Origin: Sitta carolinensis
Lineage: Eukaryota; Chordata; Aves; Passeriformes; Sittidae
Direction: 5' to 3'
DNA: 64,000 bases
Assembly: GCA_032173965.1 (NCBI GenBank)
Contig: CM063289.1
Coordinates: forward strand, 27,925,690-27,989,689
Numbering within the stretch: the stretch's first letter is position 1; every line of letters begins with the position of its first letter. Position numbers and translations under genes: made by a program. Under the pieces are notes generated by a model. The model saw only the letters and a list, made by a program, of their open reading frames with translations, did no database searches and was not told the DNA's origin. Of the stretch, positions 49,753-63,480 are shown piece after piece.

Positions 49753-52700
49753 GTGGTGGAAAGAAAAAAAGGGTCTTTGCAAAGCAGAGAAGTCCAGGAA
49801 TGGGGGAGCCACACTTTCACCTTAGCAGGTCTGTTATGTATAGGCATTGGTGAGTGCTTGCTGAGTTCACCCTGGCTCAGGTCTCCAAGGGTGGCCATGA
49901 TAAATTGGAGGCAGCCACTGCCACTCTTGAGTACCTCTAGCAATAGATTTTTGGTTTTAAGAAACACTTTTCTTTGAAAACAAGTTAAAAACCCATGCAG
50001 GAATGGTGTGGATGAGGACATCATAAATGGCAGTGCTCTCTGGCCATGGCTTTACCTTACCACGTACATATATGATATCTCCCTCCAAGAATTTTAACTT
50101 GTTGAATTTCTTCCCTTTCCCTAATTTGTAAGCCTGAAATGGCTATTCAGGATCCATTCCTTTATTGCAATTCCCTGATTGTATCTAAATTACACCAGTG
50201 AGCAGAGCTTTTCTGTCTCCCGTGCTTCCATCTACCCTTCTGGTGTTTCAATCTTAAGCACTTTGGGTCAAGCACTGATTTTTGCCTCTCACTGATCCAT
50301 GGGTTGTGTGCTCTGGGACATTTCTGAGTGTGTCTGCAATACAGCCACTGTCCAGTCAGCATCACAGTTGCCAGAGCAGTTCCTGAGATGTCTGTCTGCA
50401 AGATATCCACGATCAGATTTGCACCTGGGATCAGGAGGGTGAATGGAACATCACAAATGGCTGATGTTCTTGTGCTGCCTGCATGTGAGATCCACGTTGT
50501 GGGCTCCTTGCACCAGAAATTGGCTTCTCCAGGGATTATGACAGTTACAAAAAGTTCTATTTTATAAAGGGCAGCTCATGAAGAGCTGAGGTTGGAGACC
50601 ATACAGTTAATCTCATCCATTTATGGAGTCTTGTTAGAAGGCTCCACAAGTTTTCCAGGCTTTCCCAATCTTGCCCAGCAATCCCAGATGCCCATTCTGC
50701 CTAGGTACAAAAATCAAGGACTGTACAGCTAAATGACACCTACTTCAGTCTCCGATGGAAGGCAATGAATTAAAAAACCCAGCATCATTATTACCTATGC
50801 CTTCCTAAGATAAATCTGTTTACCTGTAAAACAGATGCATTAAAAACCAATCAGCCAATAGAAATAATTAGTTACAGCGTCGGCACGTGATTTGCTCAGC
50901 CTTTGGAACGGGGTAATGTCTTGCTTAGCTTGAACTCCTTGCTGATGGATGCTTGGTGAAAGGTCTTGGAGACGATGTACTCAGCTAAACGCTGGGGAGA
51001 CAGAAAATGATTACTACAGAGAGACATTGCTCAAGTCAGCTCTGCGAGAAATTCATCACCAGCAGCATTGGCACCACACATGAGCAGCAGCGTATGGAAA
51101 CTGAACTGTAAAAAGTAACAAAATCAGTGAACTAAGAGAACATTGCATACCGTGAACGTGAGGGAATGCATCGTTTCCCAGAGGGAGAAACGTTCCTATT
51201 TAGCAGGCTTTTGTTTTGTTACAGGAAACACTTGGATGGGGGATTTAGCTGTGAACACAGAGCCTTTGTTTTCTGGGAACAAAGGGAACCCAACCGACTC
51301 AAGTCGGTAATGGATAAACTTTCTGTGCTGAGCTGGTAGGTAAAGCCTCGGGCTTGCTATAAAACACGCAGGACTGGCTGCTTGTGCCTAAAATCCCGCG
51401 GCCCAAACAGCAGCCCATGGAGGTAAATTTATAGCTCATTTCTGCTTAGTGGTCACAAGACCACCCTAAAATAAAGCCAAGACCAAGAGGAGGGGCTGTT
51501 GCAGAAGACTGCTCCCCCCTCCCCAACATTTGCAAGATGTAAACCTTTAAAAGACATCAATGTTCTCTTTAGTCTGGAAGTCCAGTGCTGTGAGTCCTCC
51601 TGGGAAAATCCTCCTGCATGGACAGCGGAATTGGAAAGTCTCCTCTGCCCCAAAGGCTTCCTGTGAGCCCTTTTACCTGGAAGGTGGAGCACAGCAATCT
51701 TCAAAGGCTCACCCGACAATTTGACAAAGGTCCTCGTTTACAAGCGGCTTCGCACATCTGGAACGAGAGAGAAGATGCCTTGTCTTCAGCTAAATGAAGG
51801 GACTGATCTCATCCTACGAGAAGGGTAACAATAAAACAATTCCACAAGCGTCCCTTGCGATGACAGGACCAGTAGAATTTTTCCAATCCTGCTGGCAAAC
51901 GGTAGAAGGCAAAAGTTTTGCGGAGACAGAAGGAATAAAAACAAAATGTCTTGGAGGATGCTAGAAAACTTTCCCAAAGCATATTTCTTTAAACTTAACC
52001 ACATGATTTACAAGCTTATTATTAGTTCCCCTCCCCTTTCCTTACATAAAAAGAGAAATTAAAAAAGTGTAGATTAACACATTTTTGGATATCTTCCAAG
52101 CTCTCAATTCCTCTGCTTAAAGGATTATTTTGACAAATCAAAAATCACTTTTTGGGTGGCCTGGAGAGACTCAGATTTGCTCTTTCTCTCTAGCAGAAAT
52201 GATCCCTTCTCAGAGGGTGCTTACTTGAGCCTCTCAGACAAATACCAAAAGAAATCCAGTCCAGCTTCTGATCTAACTGTATTACAATATTGGCTGCTGA
52301 TTCCAGGGAATTTTTTCCAGATTGGTCAGGCTGGGGACTGCATTAGGTACCTTAATGTCTGCCTAGTCACTACTCAGGAGATACTAGAGGTTCTGCAGAG
52401 AAAGCAGAGCCTTGGGAGCTGCTACAAGACCATCTTCACCTGGGTCATGAGAGCAGAAAATGCTCCTGAGCAGGTACGGACTGGCATTGAGGTGGAGGGC
52501 ACGAGAGCTGGGCTGTCTGCTGGAACTCCCTGGTGTCAGCCACCCTCGTGGTCCCCAGCTGGGCACCAGAATGCCCCATCCATGGGATGTGCTGGTTTTC
52601 TCGCTGGGGTGTGGCTGCAGCTCATGGTCTGGCCCTGCCACAGTGATCACCCTGCATCTGGCAAGAATTCCTGGTGGCCCCAAAGCATAACGAGCACAAT

Positions 52701-52831
52701 GAAGGATTACAATGTATACTGGAAAGGTAAACGGATTAGCAAAAAAAGTGCCCAGAGGAGTTCAGAGAGGCAGTTTAAGAACAAACTAAACTACTGTGAA
52801 AGAAACAATTGTCCTGGAATAGAAAAAAGAG

Positions 52832-52863
52832 TAATATATATACATATATATATATATACATAT
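52832..52863. repeat. Imperfect (AT)n microsatellite
   Basis: TA-alternating tract of about 30 bases interrupted by two ACAT steps. Confidence 0.85.
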
Positions 52864-55800
52864 TCACTTAAAGGCAATCTTCATAAACAGGTTGAACAGA
52901 ACTATGAGGCTGGAGGAACAGATGGGAAAATGGAACAAACAGATGGAAAAACTCTATTTCTGAAAAAAAAATAATCTATTTGTAAAGCTATAGCTGCTTT
53001 GAATGAATGTTTCAAGGTTAGGAAGCTGAGGCATCAGGAAATTTATAACAAGGCCATAAATTCATCCATCTGAGATCAGCAGGATGGTAGGTCTTTTAGA
53101 CAGGTGAGTAAGGTGCTTCCCAAACAGCCATGTACATTATTTATCCATACTTAATGCCACTATCCTCAGGGATACTTTGCTCCCCTTTAAAGCTATATCT
53201 TATTCACTCTACAGTTAAAAATTACCTTTCAGCTTTTCATTAACCATAGCTGGATAATGTATTAATAGAAAAGGAGCAAGTTCACCTTGCTTTCTGCCAT
53301 CCAGTCACAGGGGATAAATGGTCCTGAGCTCACCAGCACTGTTAGAAAAGTCCTACAGACAAGAAGGGGAGAAGGAGTGAGAACCATGGCTCAGTTCCCC
53401 AACTTGATGGGGAAGTAAAGGCATCTTCATTAAATGCCTCCTACCCACCCAGCTGTTCTTGGGCAGCTCTGAGTAGTTTTAAGAAGTATAATCAAGAGAA
53501 GAAGTGGGAAGGAAGGTTTGGTATTGCACTGACCCCAGGGGAAAAACCTCTCTTGCAGCAACCAAACTGCAATGCTTGGGGGCAGACAGTCTTGCAGGGA
53601 AATGTGGGTCTTGTGTTTTAGTCAAAGAACCTCCACCTGCAGAGACAAATCCAGCCCAAGCTTCACACAGTGTTCCTTGGTGAAGAAGGGTGAGATACTT
53701 ACAGAAAAAAATTTCCAATCATGACCCAGGTGTCCAGAAACTCCCCCTGGAGTAAATGAGTTCAGCGACCTCGGAGCAGCGCTGAGATAAGCAACAAAAA
53801 CTGCAAAATTACAAAAAGGCTAAGTTGCTCCAAGGACTGGGGTGATGGTGGTTTGGGCTGGACAGTGTTAATAGGTGCTGGTTTATGCTGTTGGCTGCAA
53901 TCCCTCTGAATCACAGCTTCACAGCTGCGAGAAGGGACAGTAGAAGTGCTCCAGCTCACTGGGGAGATGTGAAGATTGAATTTTTAACTGAGTGCATTCA
54001 GCAGCGTGGAGGTAAAAAAGGATGTTGGCTTTCAGCACGGGGTCTGGGATGGGGATGCAGTGGTGGGGACTCAGCTGCCAAGCGTATTTTGTCGTCTCCC
54101 TTATTTCAGGTCATTTCTTTTAAGTCGGCGCAGGGCTTTTAAGGACTGTGTCCCATATCTGGGTCTTAGCAGATTTGCCCACATGTTTTCCTGTGTGTGT
54201 CTCTGGGACTCATAAAAGCGTCTTTAGTGCTCAAGCAAGTTCCCCTTTGAGAAGGGACTGTCAAAGACAGGCACTAATGTCATTAGGAGGTTACAAGGGG
54301 GAAACAAGAGAGAATTTGCTACAGATCCTCATTTCCATAATCTTGCCTCAGCTTCCTCGTTTGTCAGTTCTTAACCTCAATTCCTTAACCTCCAAATCTG
54401 TGGAGTTGTTGACCTTGGGGATTTGTCTTCAAACTGATTTCAAGTTTTAGGCAATCTAAATTAGGCTCCCCGTGACAGAAGACAAAACTTGGTCTTTGCA
54501 CCCAAATGTGAAAGACAGGCCCAGAGTGCAAGTGAAATCTTGCAGTCGTTTTTTCAAACCATCTGCCCATCTGCAGTCCCAGAACAATATCAGTTCGGTG
54601 CTGCCTTCCCTCTCTCTCTCTCAGGAATAAAGAAATTACCATAAACAAAGCAGATCAAGGGTCTTTTTAAGCCAAATGCAGCCAAGACACATTGCTTCAG
54701 AAAGGAGCAGGAGAGGAAAAAAGAGCTGCAGGGGAAGTTTCTTCCTAATTTCTCATTAACTCCAGTTTGGCCAGTGATACTGGACACTGCAGTGTAATTT
54801 GGAGTGGATGGTGCTGTGTCCCTCTCCATGGGCACTCCATTTCCAAGGTATTTCTGTGGCAAACAAAAGTGATCACCACAGGAAAAAAAAGAAAAAAAAG
54901 GAAAAAAGACTGCAGAACTGCTCCTTAAAACTGCTCCCTAACTGTGCAGAGGAGGGAGAATACAAGAAAACAGGGAAATTAGTCTGGACACAAAGAGCCT
55001 TTTGGTCTCTCAGACCATTTCTGCATTGCACATGGCAGTCAAACCCCTGCCTGAATCAAGCTCTTTATTTCAGGGAGCAAAGCCATTGTGAGAAGATGCA
55101 TTTATTTCCAAGAGTGTGCTCGGAGTTAGAGAGGCTGCTGCAAACTGGCAGGGCAGCTTGGCACGAGGGTTTTCTGGAGCAGCAGGTAGAGATGAACAAC
55201 GGGAGCTGGACCAGTCCCTGCATGACAGGGAAACAGGGGAGGCAGAGAGATTAAATAATTCAGTGTGTGTTGATGTGATGCATGGAAAAATACCGCCAGA
55301 AGTCACAAAGCTAAATGCCTGGGTACCTCTCCAATGGATCAGAGAGCAGGTTTGGGGGTTAGTGAGAGGGAAACAGGCACATCCGTGCTGGGGAGCAGCT
55401 TGTGCAGTGGTGGCTGCAGAGAGGCTGCCCCCGAGGTGCCGAGAGGGGGAAGGAGATCTGCGGGAGCCTCAGCCTCATTATTTTTATGTTCAGCTGCCTA
55501 ATTACTACGTGTCAGCTGTCTGTTGGAAGGAACGATGTACTGCAGCCTCTCGTTTGGGAATTTATAGTGATTAATGGGCCTGGAGGGAATGACTAACGAG
55601 GAAATGTTAGAATTAGTAAATATGCATCACCGTGCAATGAGTAAAGTGAGGGACATGACGAATGAACCCGAGTATGTGAAAGATGTAAATGTTGCAGAGG
55701 GACAACCTTTGGGGTGTCCCGGGGACCCGAAGAAACCGACAGGAGCAGGAGGGTGGGAGCAACACAGGTGTGATCCCCTGGGCTGACAACAAACCAAGAA

Positions 55801-58800
55801 AGGCCCTCCAATGCCTTCCAAACAGTCCTAGGCAGACTTGGAGGAACAAACTCGCTCTGGCAGGCACTGCAGCAGGAGGGAAAGCTGTTTGCCTGCCTGC
55901 TGTGTCCTGGAGCACAGCAAGGAGCGGCGGGGTCAGGGCCGCGTGTTGGGCGATCACCACAATCTGTCCTACACCAGGACCCGGGTCTTTGAAGGCATTT
56001 AGGTACTGCAAGACCCAAACCATTTAGTTTGTCCATATCATGTGCAGAAATTGCTTTCAGCTCGACTGTTTTAGAAGAATTTGTTTACCAAATAACAGCT
56101 TTGCTGCGTGCCAGGGACCTGTAGCTGGTCCAACATCCATGCAAAGTAACACCTGCAGGCTCAGCCTTACAGGCAAGGGCAGGACAGAACAACATCGTGG
56201 AGGGGCCTGGGTTTTGGGGCTACTTTCCTCCTATTCCTATGTAAGAGAGAAGTATAAACCCCCAAAATAACAGCTTGCAGGTGTTCTTGAATGGCTGGCA
56301 TTTAAAACTGTGACTTTAGTAAAAATTGTATTAATTTCAGTAAATTTTTTTGTAGCTGTAAAATGAACAGGAATAAGAAAGAAAAGCAGCTGTCTTCATT
56401 TCTCGATCTAACATCTCACTGAGATCATCTGACAATCTGTACTGGTCTGTACACCTGCCCACTCCCAGCTTCTGCTGATGAGAATATTCCTTGAGCAGTG
56501 CAAGGTAAACCTTTGTACCAGTGTTGCAGTTTTTATATGAAACTAGAACTCAGATTAAAATGTTCATGAGTTTTGGGTCACAGAAAATCTAGAACCAGAT
56601 CTGCTACAGAAAACTGAAATTTGGTCTCATTTGCACCTACCAGATCAAAACCCTTGCTCCATGTGGCTTTTCCATTTTATTTCCAGCACAGCAACATTAT
56701 TCAAATTTCACTCAATTGAAAGATGCAGCTGTTTCTATTTTTGATCCATCCCTGTTAGAGAATAGGAATCAAACAACAATTCTGCACTGTTTGGTGATCA
56801 GCAATATTCTGTCTGTAAGATAATTTTCACTCATTGGAAACAGAAGTCAGGGGAGCAATAGCTTAGGTGCTTCTGCCCTTTAAATACTGCAAAACAGCTG
56901 TAATGTTATGTTTTCTCTATAACAGACATTTCTGAAAGCTGAGGCAATTTTCAGGGGACATAATTGGATCATAGACAAGCCTGTAGCTGTGGAATAGATA
57001 ATTTTCCTTTTCCACCATGCCTAGATGAAAAAAGAAAATTATTTATAGGGGAAAAAATAATCAACAAAACAAACGCCCCCATCCCCAATCCAATCAACTA
57101 ATCTCCTTCATGAAAATTAAATAATCTAAATAACTCCTGCCTTGGAGGATAACTGTGAACTCCTACAAGTAGAAGCAGGATCACTCTGTGTTTCAAAGTG
57201 CTTTAGGGCTCTGAAGGCAAAACAGAATCATCAGTGCTGTCCTCCAGTTGCTGACTGGACAGCAATGATTTCTATAATTACAGTTTAAAAGAACAAGTAC
57301 TTCCCTTGTTTTTTTGTTTTGTTTTGTAGAGATCAATACAAACTGAGACCAGGCATGTACCTAACAACTTCTTCAACAGCTTGACTCTGACAGTGGAAGT
57401 CATCCAAAGTCACTTCTTTATTCCCTCCTAAAGCAGAAAATGACAATTTCTCCTGCAACACATCCCCTCTAAAGCAACACTCACAAAGGACATTTTGGCA
57501 AACCTCAGGCAATGGGAAGTATCTCATGGACCCAAACTTCAGAAGCAGCCCAGCACTGCCTCTTTGTCTGGCAGCAATGATGTAAAACACCAAATCCCAG
57601 TCTCAAAATCAGGACTTTTTTGTTTCCCATAGGTTTGTGGCCTCAGCCAAATGCCACTTCCATCACTCCTAATGGTGCAAAGACCACTGCAGCCCAGGGG
57701 AAGGGAGAGTTCATCTCCCTTGAGAAAATTCAGGACTGAACCAAGGCTTTCACTTTCCCTGGTTTCACCACTGGCAAGAGCAGTTCAACACTTGGTTGAA
57801 ATGATATAAAAGAAAATATTTATCTGAAACATTATATATACTCTAATTACAATCAATCCACCCCCAAATGAAATATTTCATTTCAATTTTCCAAACAGTG
57901 GCTTTATTTGGGGACTGTACATCCAGGGGGAAAGGATTTCTATTTTTCAACAGCAAAACATGATGTTTTCGAATGTACTTTTTCAGTTGGAAAATGACAG
58001 GATGGAAAATCCACAGCTATCTCTACTTATAACACATCATGGTTAGGTGTGTGTGCATAGCACTTAGCACAGCATAAAACATAACATAGCACATAACACA
58101 TCCAGGTGGGTGTGCATATGGCATGGGCACAAAAAGTAAGTTTTAGAGACAAAGTTTGAGAACACAGAAACTATTGGAAAAGGAGGGTTAAATAGCAGTC
58201 AGATCAGATGGTACAAAGCAAGCTGTGCTTTCTTCATCTCAAGGAAAGTTAAAATACAAAAATCCTGTTTGCAGGTGACACTGAAAACACTTTGGAAGTC
58301 CCTCCATTTATTGCTGGGTACAGGGAGTCCTGGTGCAAGAAACATTTGAAATACAGAGTCATTTGTACTGGGGAAACAATATACAATATAGCCCTCAGCA
58401 GAGATAAAGTCAAAATCCAGCTGTTTCTGAGTCAGAGGCAAGTGCAGCTGGTCAGATGTGCCACACTTCTCCCCCTCCAACTGAAAATAACACTGCTTCC
58501 AAATTTTCCGGGAGCATGAAGATTTCCACAACAGCCTCAGCAGAGCTGCCCTATGCTGTGTTGTTTACTTTTGAGGGAAATTGTTGTCTGCTTTTCATTT
58601 TGCCACATGTGAGACAAAACAATCCACCATCCTTTTATTCAATAAAATTGTTTAATATTCCAAGTTTCTCGTGTGATTCAGAAGGGAATTGTTTCCTGGT
58701 GCCAACCTCTCCTGCTGGGGGGTGCAAAACGCCTGCTCCTGGCTTGGTTTAGCAGCAGGATGGCAGCAGATTGGCCTTTCCAAAGCAGGGAGCCTTGGGC

Positions 58801-59796
58801 AGCCAGGGCAAGACGTGCCCAGCCATCAGCCAAAAATATCGCCCAGACCCAGGGGAGGAAACATTTTTAATAGCTCACCTAAAAAGGCAAAAAATATTTG
58901 CCAGAGGTTCCGGCAGTATCACAGTTAACACAGCTATTTCTCCTGCTAAACAGGGGGAATTGCCTGGATTGCCTGAAACGGGTCAGTTATCACCCTGGGA
59001 GCTGCTGGCCAAGCCTGACCTCTCCACCTCACACCTGGGTGCAATTTCCAGCAGCCCAGCCACTGCTTCCAGTGAAATCAAAGCCGATGCAGCCGTTGAC
59101 TTCTAAGATCTCCAATAGGGAGATCTCAGCTGTGGTTACCAGCTGGGCTGCGCAAGTGTCATTTTCCAAAAAACCCATCTGCCACACTGAGGCTTCAGTA
59201 GCCAAGAATCTGCTACTTACTACCACAAAACTGCTCCAGATTTTCGCAGGGGTAACTACTAGCATTTACATTTTGGGAGGGACAGAGAAGGTGGATTTTA
59301 GAAACTGTTACTTTCAGTGTTGAAAGGAAATTTTTCTCTTCCTGCGCTGGTCCAAGTCTGCCTTTTTCTCTGCTGCTTTCTTGTTTTTCTACTTCATTTT
59401 CAGATGGGTGCCCTTGGCCTCCCAGGACCATGGGCCATCTCATGGCTTTTATCTTTCTTGACATTTTTCATCTGTTTTATGTCTCTAACTGCCTTTGATT
59501 TCAGCCTGGCTTCCCTTTTCTCATATTCAAGCTTAGAGGCAGAGGCAGCCCAGCTGAGATTCACATTTCCAGGGATGTTAGATGTCTCCAGGGTTGATGT
59601 CTACATTGGAGCTGGTGCTCTAGATTCCCTTTAGCATCAGTGGAGAGAAATGAGTGACTAAACCATGATTTATCTGGGCTACTTGAGGCATCTGAACTTA
59701 GTGGGGGGTAATTCCTGCATCACCAGCATTTCTTTCACTCAGTTAGCCACCAGTGGAGAAGTCAATGTTGGAGGCACAACTCCTATTCTGTATCAC

Positions 59797-59837
59797 AAAT
59801 AAAATAAAATAAAATAAAATAAAATAAAAAAATAAAT
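59797..59837. repeat. (AAAAT)n microsatellite
   Basis: About seven uninterrupted AAAAT/AAATA units followed by a short A run. Confidence 0.9.
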
Positions 59838-62800
59838 ATTTGGAAGTTCTCTGAATGTGCCTTTCCTTTGGGAGGATCCTGGCCCTTCACAGGTACCTTT
59901 CTACACTCCTTGGCTCAAACCATTCACAAGCACCTGCTTTCCCAGGTGATGCCACTAAGGTTCATGTACCTGGTCACGGATTTCTGCAAGGTCTGGCTGA
60001 TCTGCCCCCACTCATTGCCAGGGTATCTGGTGAGAATTTTCACCAAGAGGCCACGTGAAACCTAAAATACCATCAACAGCCTTGTTTGAAGAGTATGACC
60101 ATTTACACACAGGGAGGCAGGCTACAGAATGAAGGTTATTTAATAGAAAAGGGGATTTATCATGATGGATGAAGGGCATTTTTAGCTCGAGAGGCAGCTG
60201 GTTTCTCTGCAACCAGATGGCCACAGGGTCCAGGCCAAACTTTGCATCTTGACCGTGCTCCAGTGTGATGATTACGACTGACTGAACTCAGAGTTTGGCC
60301 ACTGGGTGAATATTAAACACCCCAGAAGGATTTCTAAAGATTATTAGATTAGTGCAGTACCCAGGTCAACATCTCGCCACTGAGCTCGTGGAAAAATGAG
60401 AGGCTGAAATCAACAGTTTTAAATCACAGACATAAGTAAAAACCACTCTCCAAGAATGAGACACTAAAACTGGGCCAAGATGGAGATGATGGAGCCCACC
60501 TAACATACAAGGAAATTGAAATATGCACCAGAACTAATTCCCGATTTTACGAATGTGCATTTTGTCAATAAAAACATTGGCTACAAATATCTTAACACCT
60601 CCTGGTTGCCAAATCTGGCCTGGGATAGAAATTCAGATGTGCGAGGCACCTCTACTACTTCTTCATAGAGATGGCATGTGATTATCCAGAATTACATACT
60701 GAACCACAGCCATAAAATCCAGCTTGAGTTGCCCTTATGCTAAACGACTCCAACACAGATGTGTGAAAATCTGCTAATAGTAATCTTTAGGTTACTTTAG
60801 TAAAACAGCTGAGTGGCATCTTGGGAAGTTGCTGTCAAGTAAATTCCTGCTTTGGGGAGTAGCAGGAGCAAGAGGGAAAGGGTCTGGTACCTATCGGCTG
60901 TGGTCATCTGGAATTGATCTGCAGCCAGGCATCTGTCAGAGCTCCCAAATCTTTGGGTATCCTAGAGACAGCTGAGGGAGATAGTGCATGCAAAGGAAGT
61001 TCACTCTGGAAATCAGTTCTGTGCACATGAGGCAGCCTGAGCACCCAAAACCTGCACCAACAGAAACCATTCATGTTCCTGCAAAAAGACAGATTTTATG
61101 TCCTGTTATAATATACATTTTAAGATTTATACAGGGACCTGATGAGCCATTTAGCAAAGAAAAAAAGGAGTCAATAGGAAGATAAATAAAAGTAAAACTA
61201 CTCTACAATGCCTGCAAGTGGCTCCTGTGAATTGCTCACCAGGGCTCCTCAGCACATCCCGATGCAGGGCTCATCCGTGGAGGAAGGATCTTCCCCAGTG
61301 CATCTGCACTTCATTAGGAGTTTGTAGACTGCTAAATGAGCAACAGACCCCAGCATGAATGCACATTGTCTGAGCTGGGCTGATCACACTGTGTGATACA
61401 AGGGAGTGTTAAAAAAAACTGCCGTTCTTCAGTAAACATTGGAAGGGAAGACTGAAGATTAATTCAAACAGCTTGGAAAACTGAAACAAGAGAAATGAGC
61501 TGAGTATTTCCAAATATGGGCTACCTTACTTCAGTATCAAGCCAGGAGAACCTTGGGGCATGCGAGCCAACCAAGCTGCAACTCCCTGGATAACAAGGCC
61601 TTAATTAAAAGCTAAATTGCACATACATAAAAAACCCCACAGGGCTCACTTCAGCCACAGAGGTCATGAAATCACAGGCAATCATATGACAAACATTAAT
61701 CCAAAAGTCCAGGGAACAACTGCTCTGCACACACTCACTCAACACAAGCCACAGAAACACTTGCAAAAATGCCATAACGAGCTTAAGGCTTTTAGTACAA
61801 ATAAATAATGCCACAAATAGTAACACCAAAGGAAGAGAGAAAAGGAAGCACCAAGGGCTCTGGTCTTCTGTAAGCAGAGAGTTGTTCAGTGAAAATGCCA
61901 AATTAACTCCAAGAGAGATTCTATCCAGTGCTCCCCCAACTCCCTGCTTCCCTGCTCTACTCCCCCAACAACTCCTGCTAATCTGATCTGGAGGAAAGTC
62001 TTCCCCGCTCCAAATCTGGCACTCATTTTACCCTCACATACAATCAAAACATGCCAACCAGCACTTGAGATGTTTTTCTTTAATACCATTAGGAGCAATA
62101 ACACACCATGTTCAACATCCCATCTCCAGCTGCTTTGGAGAAAAGCAAAACACCCCAGCTCAGACACCAAGCTATGCACAGGGGGCTCAGGGAGAGGAAT
62201 AATTAGCTGATTTATGTAATTCCCACACCCAGCCCTGGGTTTTATTCAACACCCTGTGTTGGATGGCCCTGACTCCCATCACCTCAAGCAGCAGATCTCT
62301 CCACACACTGTGGCATAAGCACAGATGGTCCCACATTGGGGCTGCATCCAGGAGGTGACTGCAGGGGGATTTATCTCTCAGAGCACAGCAGACCATGGGA
62401 CTCAGCTTCTGCCATGGATATCTGCAGAGGATCTGCTCCTCTGTTTCAGCACTGGTTTTGCAGTTAAAGACCAGCAGCTTGCAAGAAAAGCAGTAAGAAA
62501 ACCTGTAAAAGAGAGGAAATTTATGTAGGGCAAACCAGGTGCATTGTCCCTGTTGACAATGCTGACCCACCACCAGCACATCATGATGCACAAACTACCC
62601 TTGCTGACTCTGTATTACTAATTTTGACTCAAGTCACCATTTAATGAACTTCTTTTCATTTTTATTTCAACTAGAGTCTTCCAAGACCATTTCCTTTGGA
62701 AGACACACCAACCCAAAACTCAGCATGGTGTTTGGGCATGATGGGGTTGCCCACAACACTCCTCTTAGAAGAAGGTTCCCTGTACCTGTGGGTCTTGCCC

Positions 62801-62899
62801 CAAACCTTCCTTGATGGCTTATTGCATCTCCCAGGTGCGACATGGGGTCACAAACCCTTGTCCCATGGGACAGGCGAAAGGGGAGTTTCCTGGGAATTA

Positions 62900-62911
62900 A
62901 TGATGATGATG

Positions 62912-62944
<33 letters not shown>
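62900..62944. repeat. Compound (GAT)n(AAT)n microsatellite
   Basis: Four GAT units pass directly into about eleven AAT units without interruption. The tract is long enough to be polymorphic. Confidence 0.92.
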
Positions 62945-63269
62945 GCATGATCTGGCTTCACTGCTGGAAGACCAGAACCTTGCCAAGAGCAGGAAACGAG
63001 CATGTGGATGTACTCTTGAAGAAAAACAATGTCCTCTCAAATAGGCCACAAAACAAGACAATTGAACACAGTCTGCCAGCAGAAATACACTTGGGACAAT
63101 GCTTCCCAAGCCTCCCCTCTGCACCCACCACCATGAGCACGTTGTGGGTGTGGGATTTGCTGTGCTGACTGAGACAGGAAGAGAGCAGCCCCAGCAGCAT
63201 CACTCTTAGAGCTGGATTTTCCTCCGAGGGTCCAGCCGGTGAGGATGCGGCCACACAGCTGGGAGAGAA

Positions 63270-63480
63270 GAAGCTGTAGCTATAAATGAGTGTTGTTCTC
63301 CATCTCCTGACGTCAAGGGAAGCTTTGCTGGTGAGCCCTGCCAAGCTCCGAGCTCCAGAGAAGCTCTCGCCCCCCGCACAGCCCCCACGTGAGATCTCAG
63401 CCGTCTCCCTCCCAGCCGGGAGCAGGCACCGCCTCCACCCCCGGCCCGAGCTGCCGGCACGGGGGGACGTGCTGCCAGAG
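63270..63480 (+). promoter_or_regulatory. Candidate promoter with TATA-like element, consensus CRE and GC-rich downstream
   Basis: CTATAAATG (about 63278) is followed by the perfect palindromic cAMP response element TGACGTCA at 63308-63315, then by a CpG-containing GC-rich stretch from about 63340 to 63480. No gene is recognised downstream within the window. The arrangement suggests a regulated promoter, but a 200-base coincidence is possible. Confidence 0.3.

Noticed and set aside
49627..50024. Phe-rich and Lys-rich open frames
   Set aside because: They arise from a T/G low-complexity tract.
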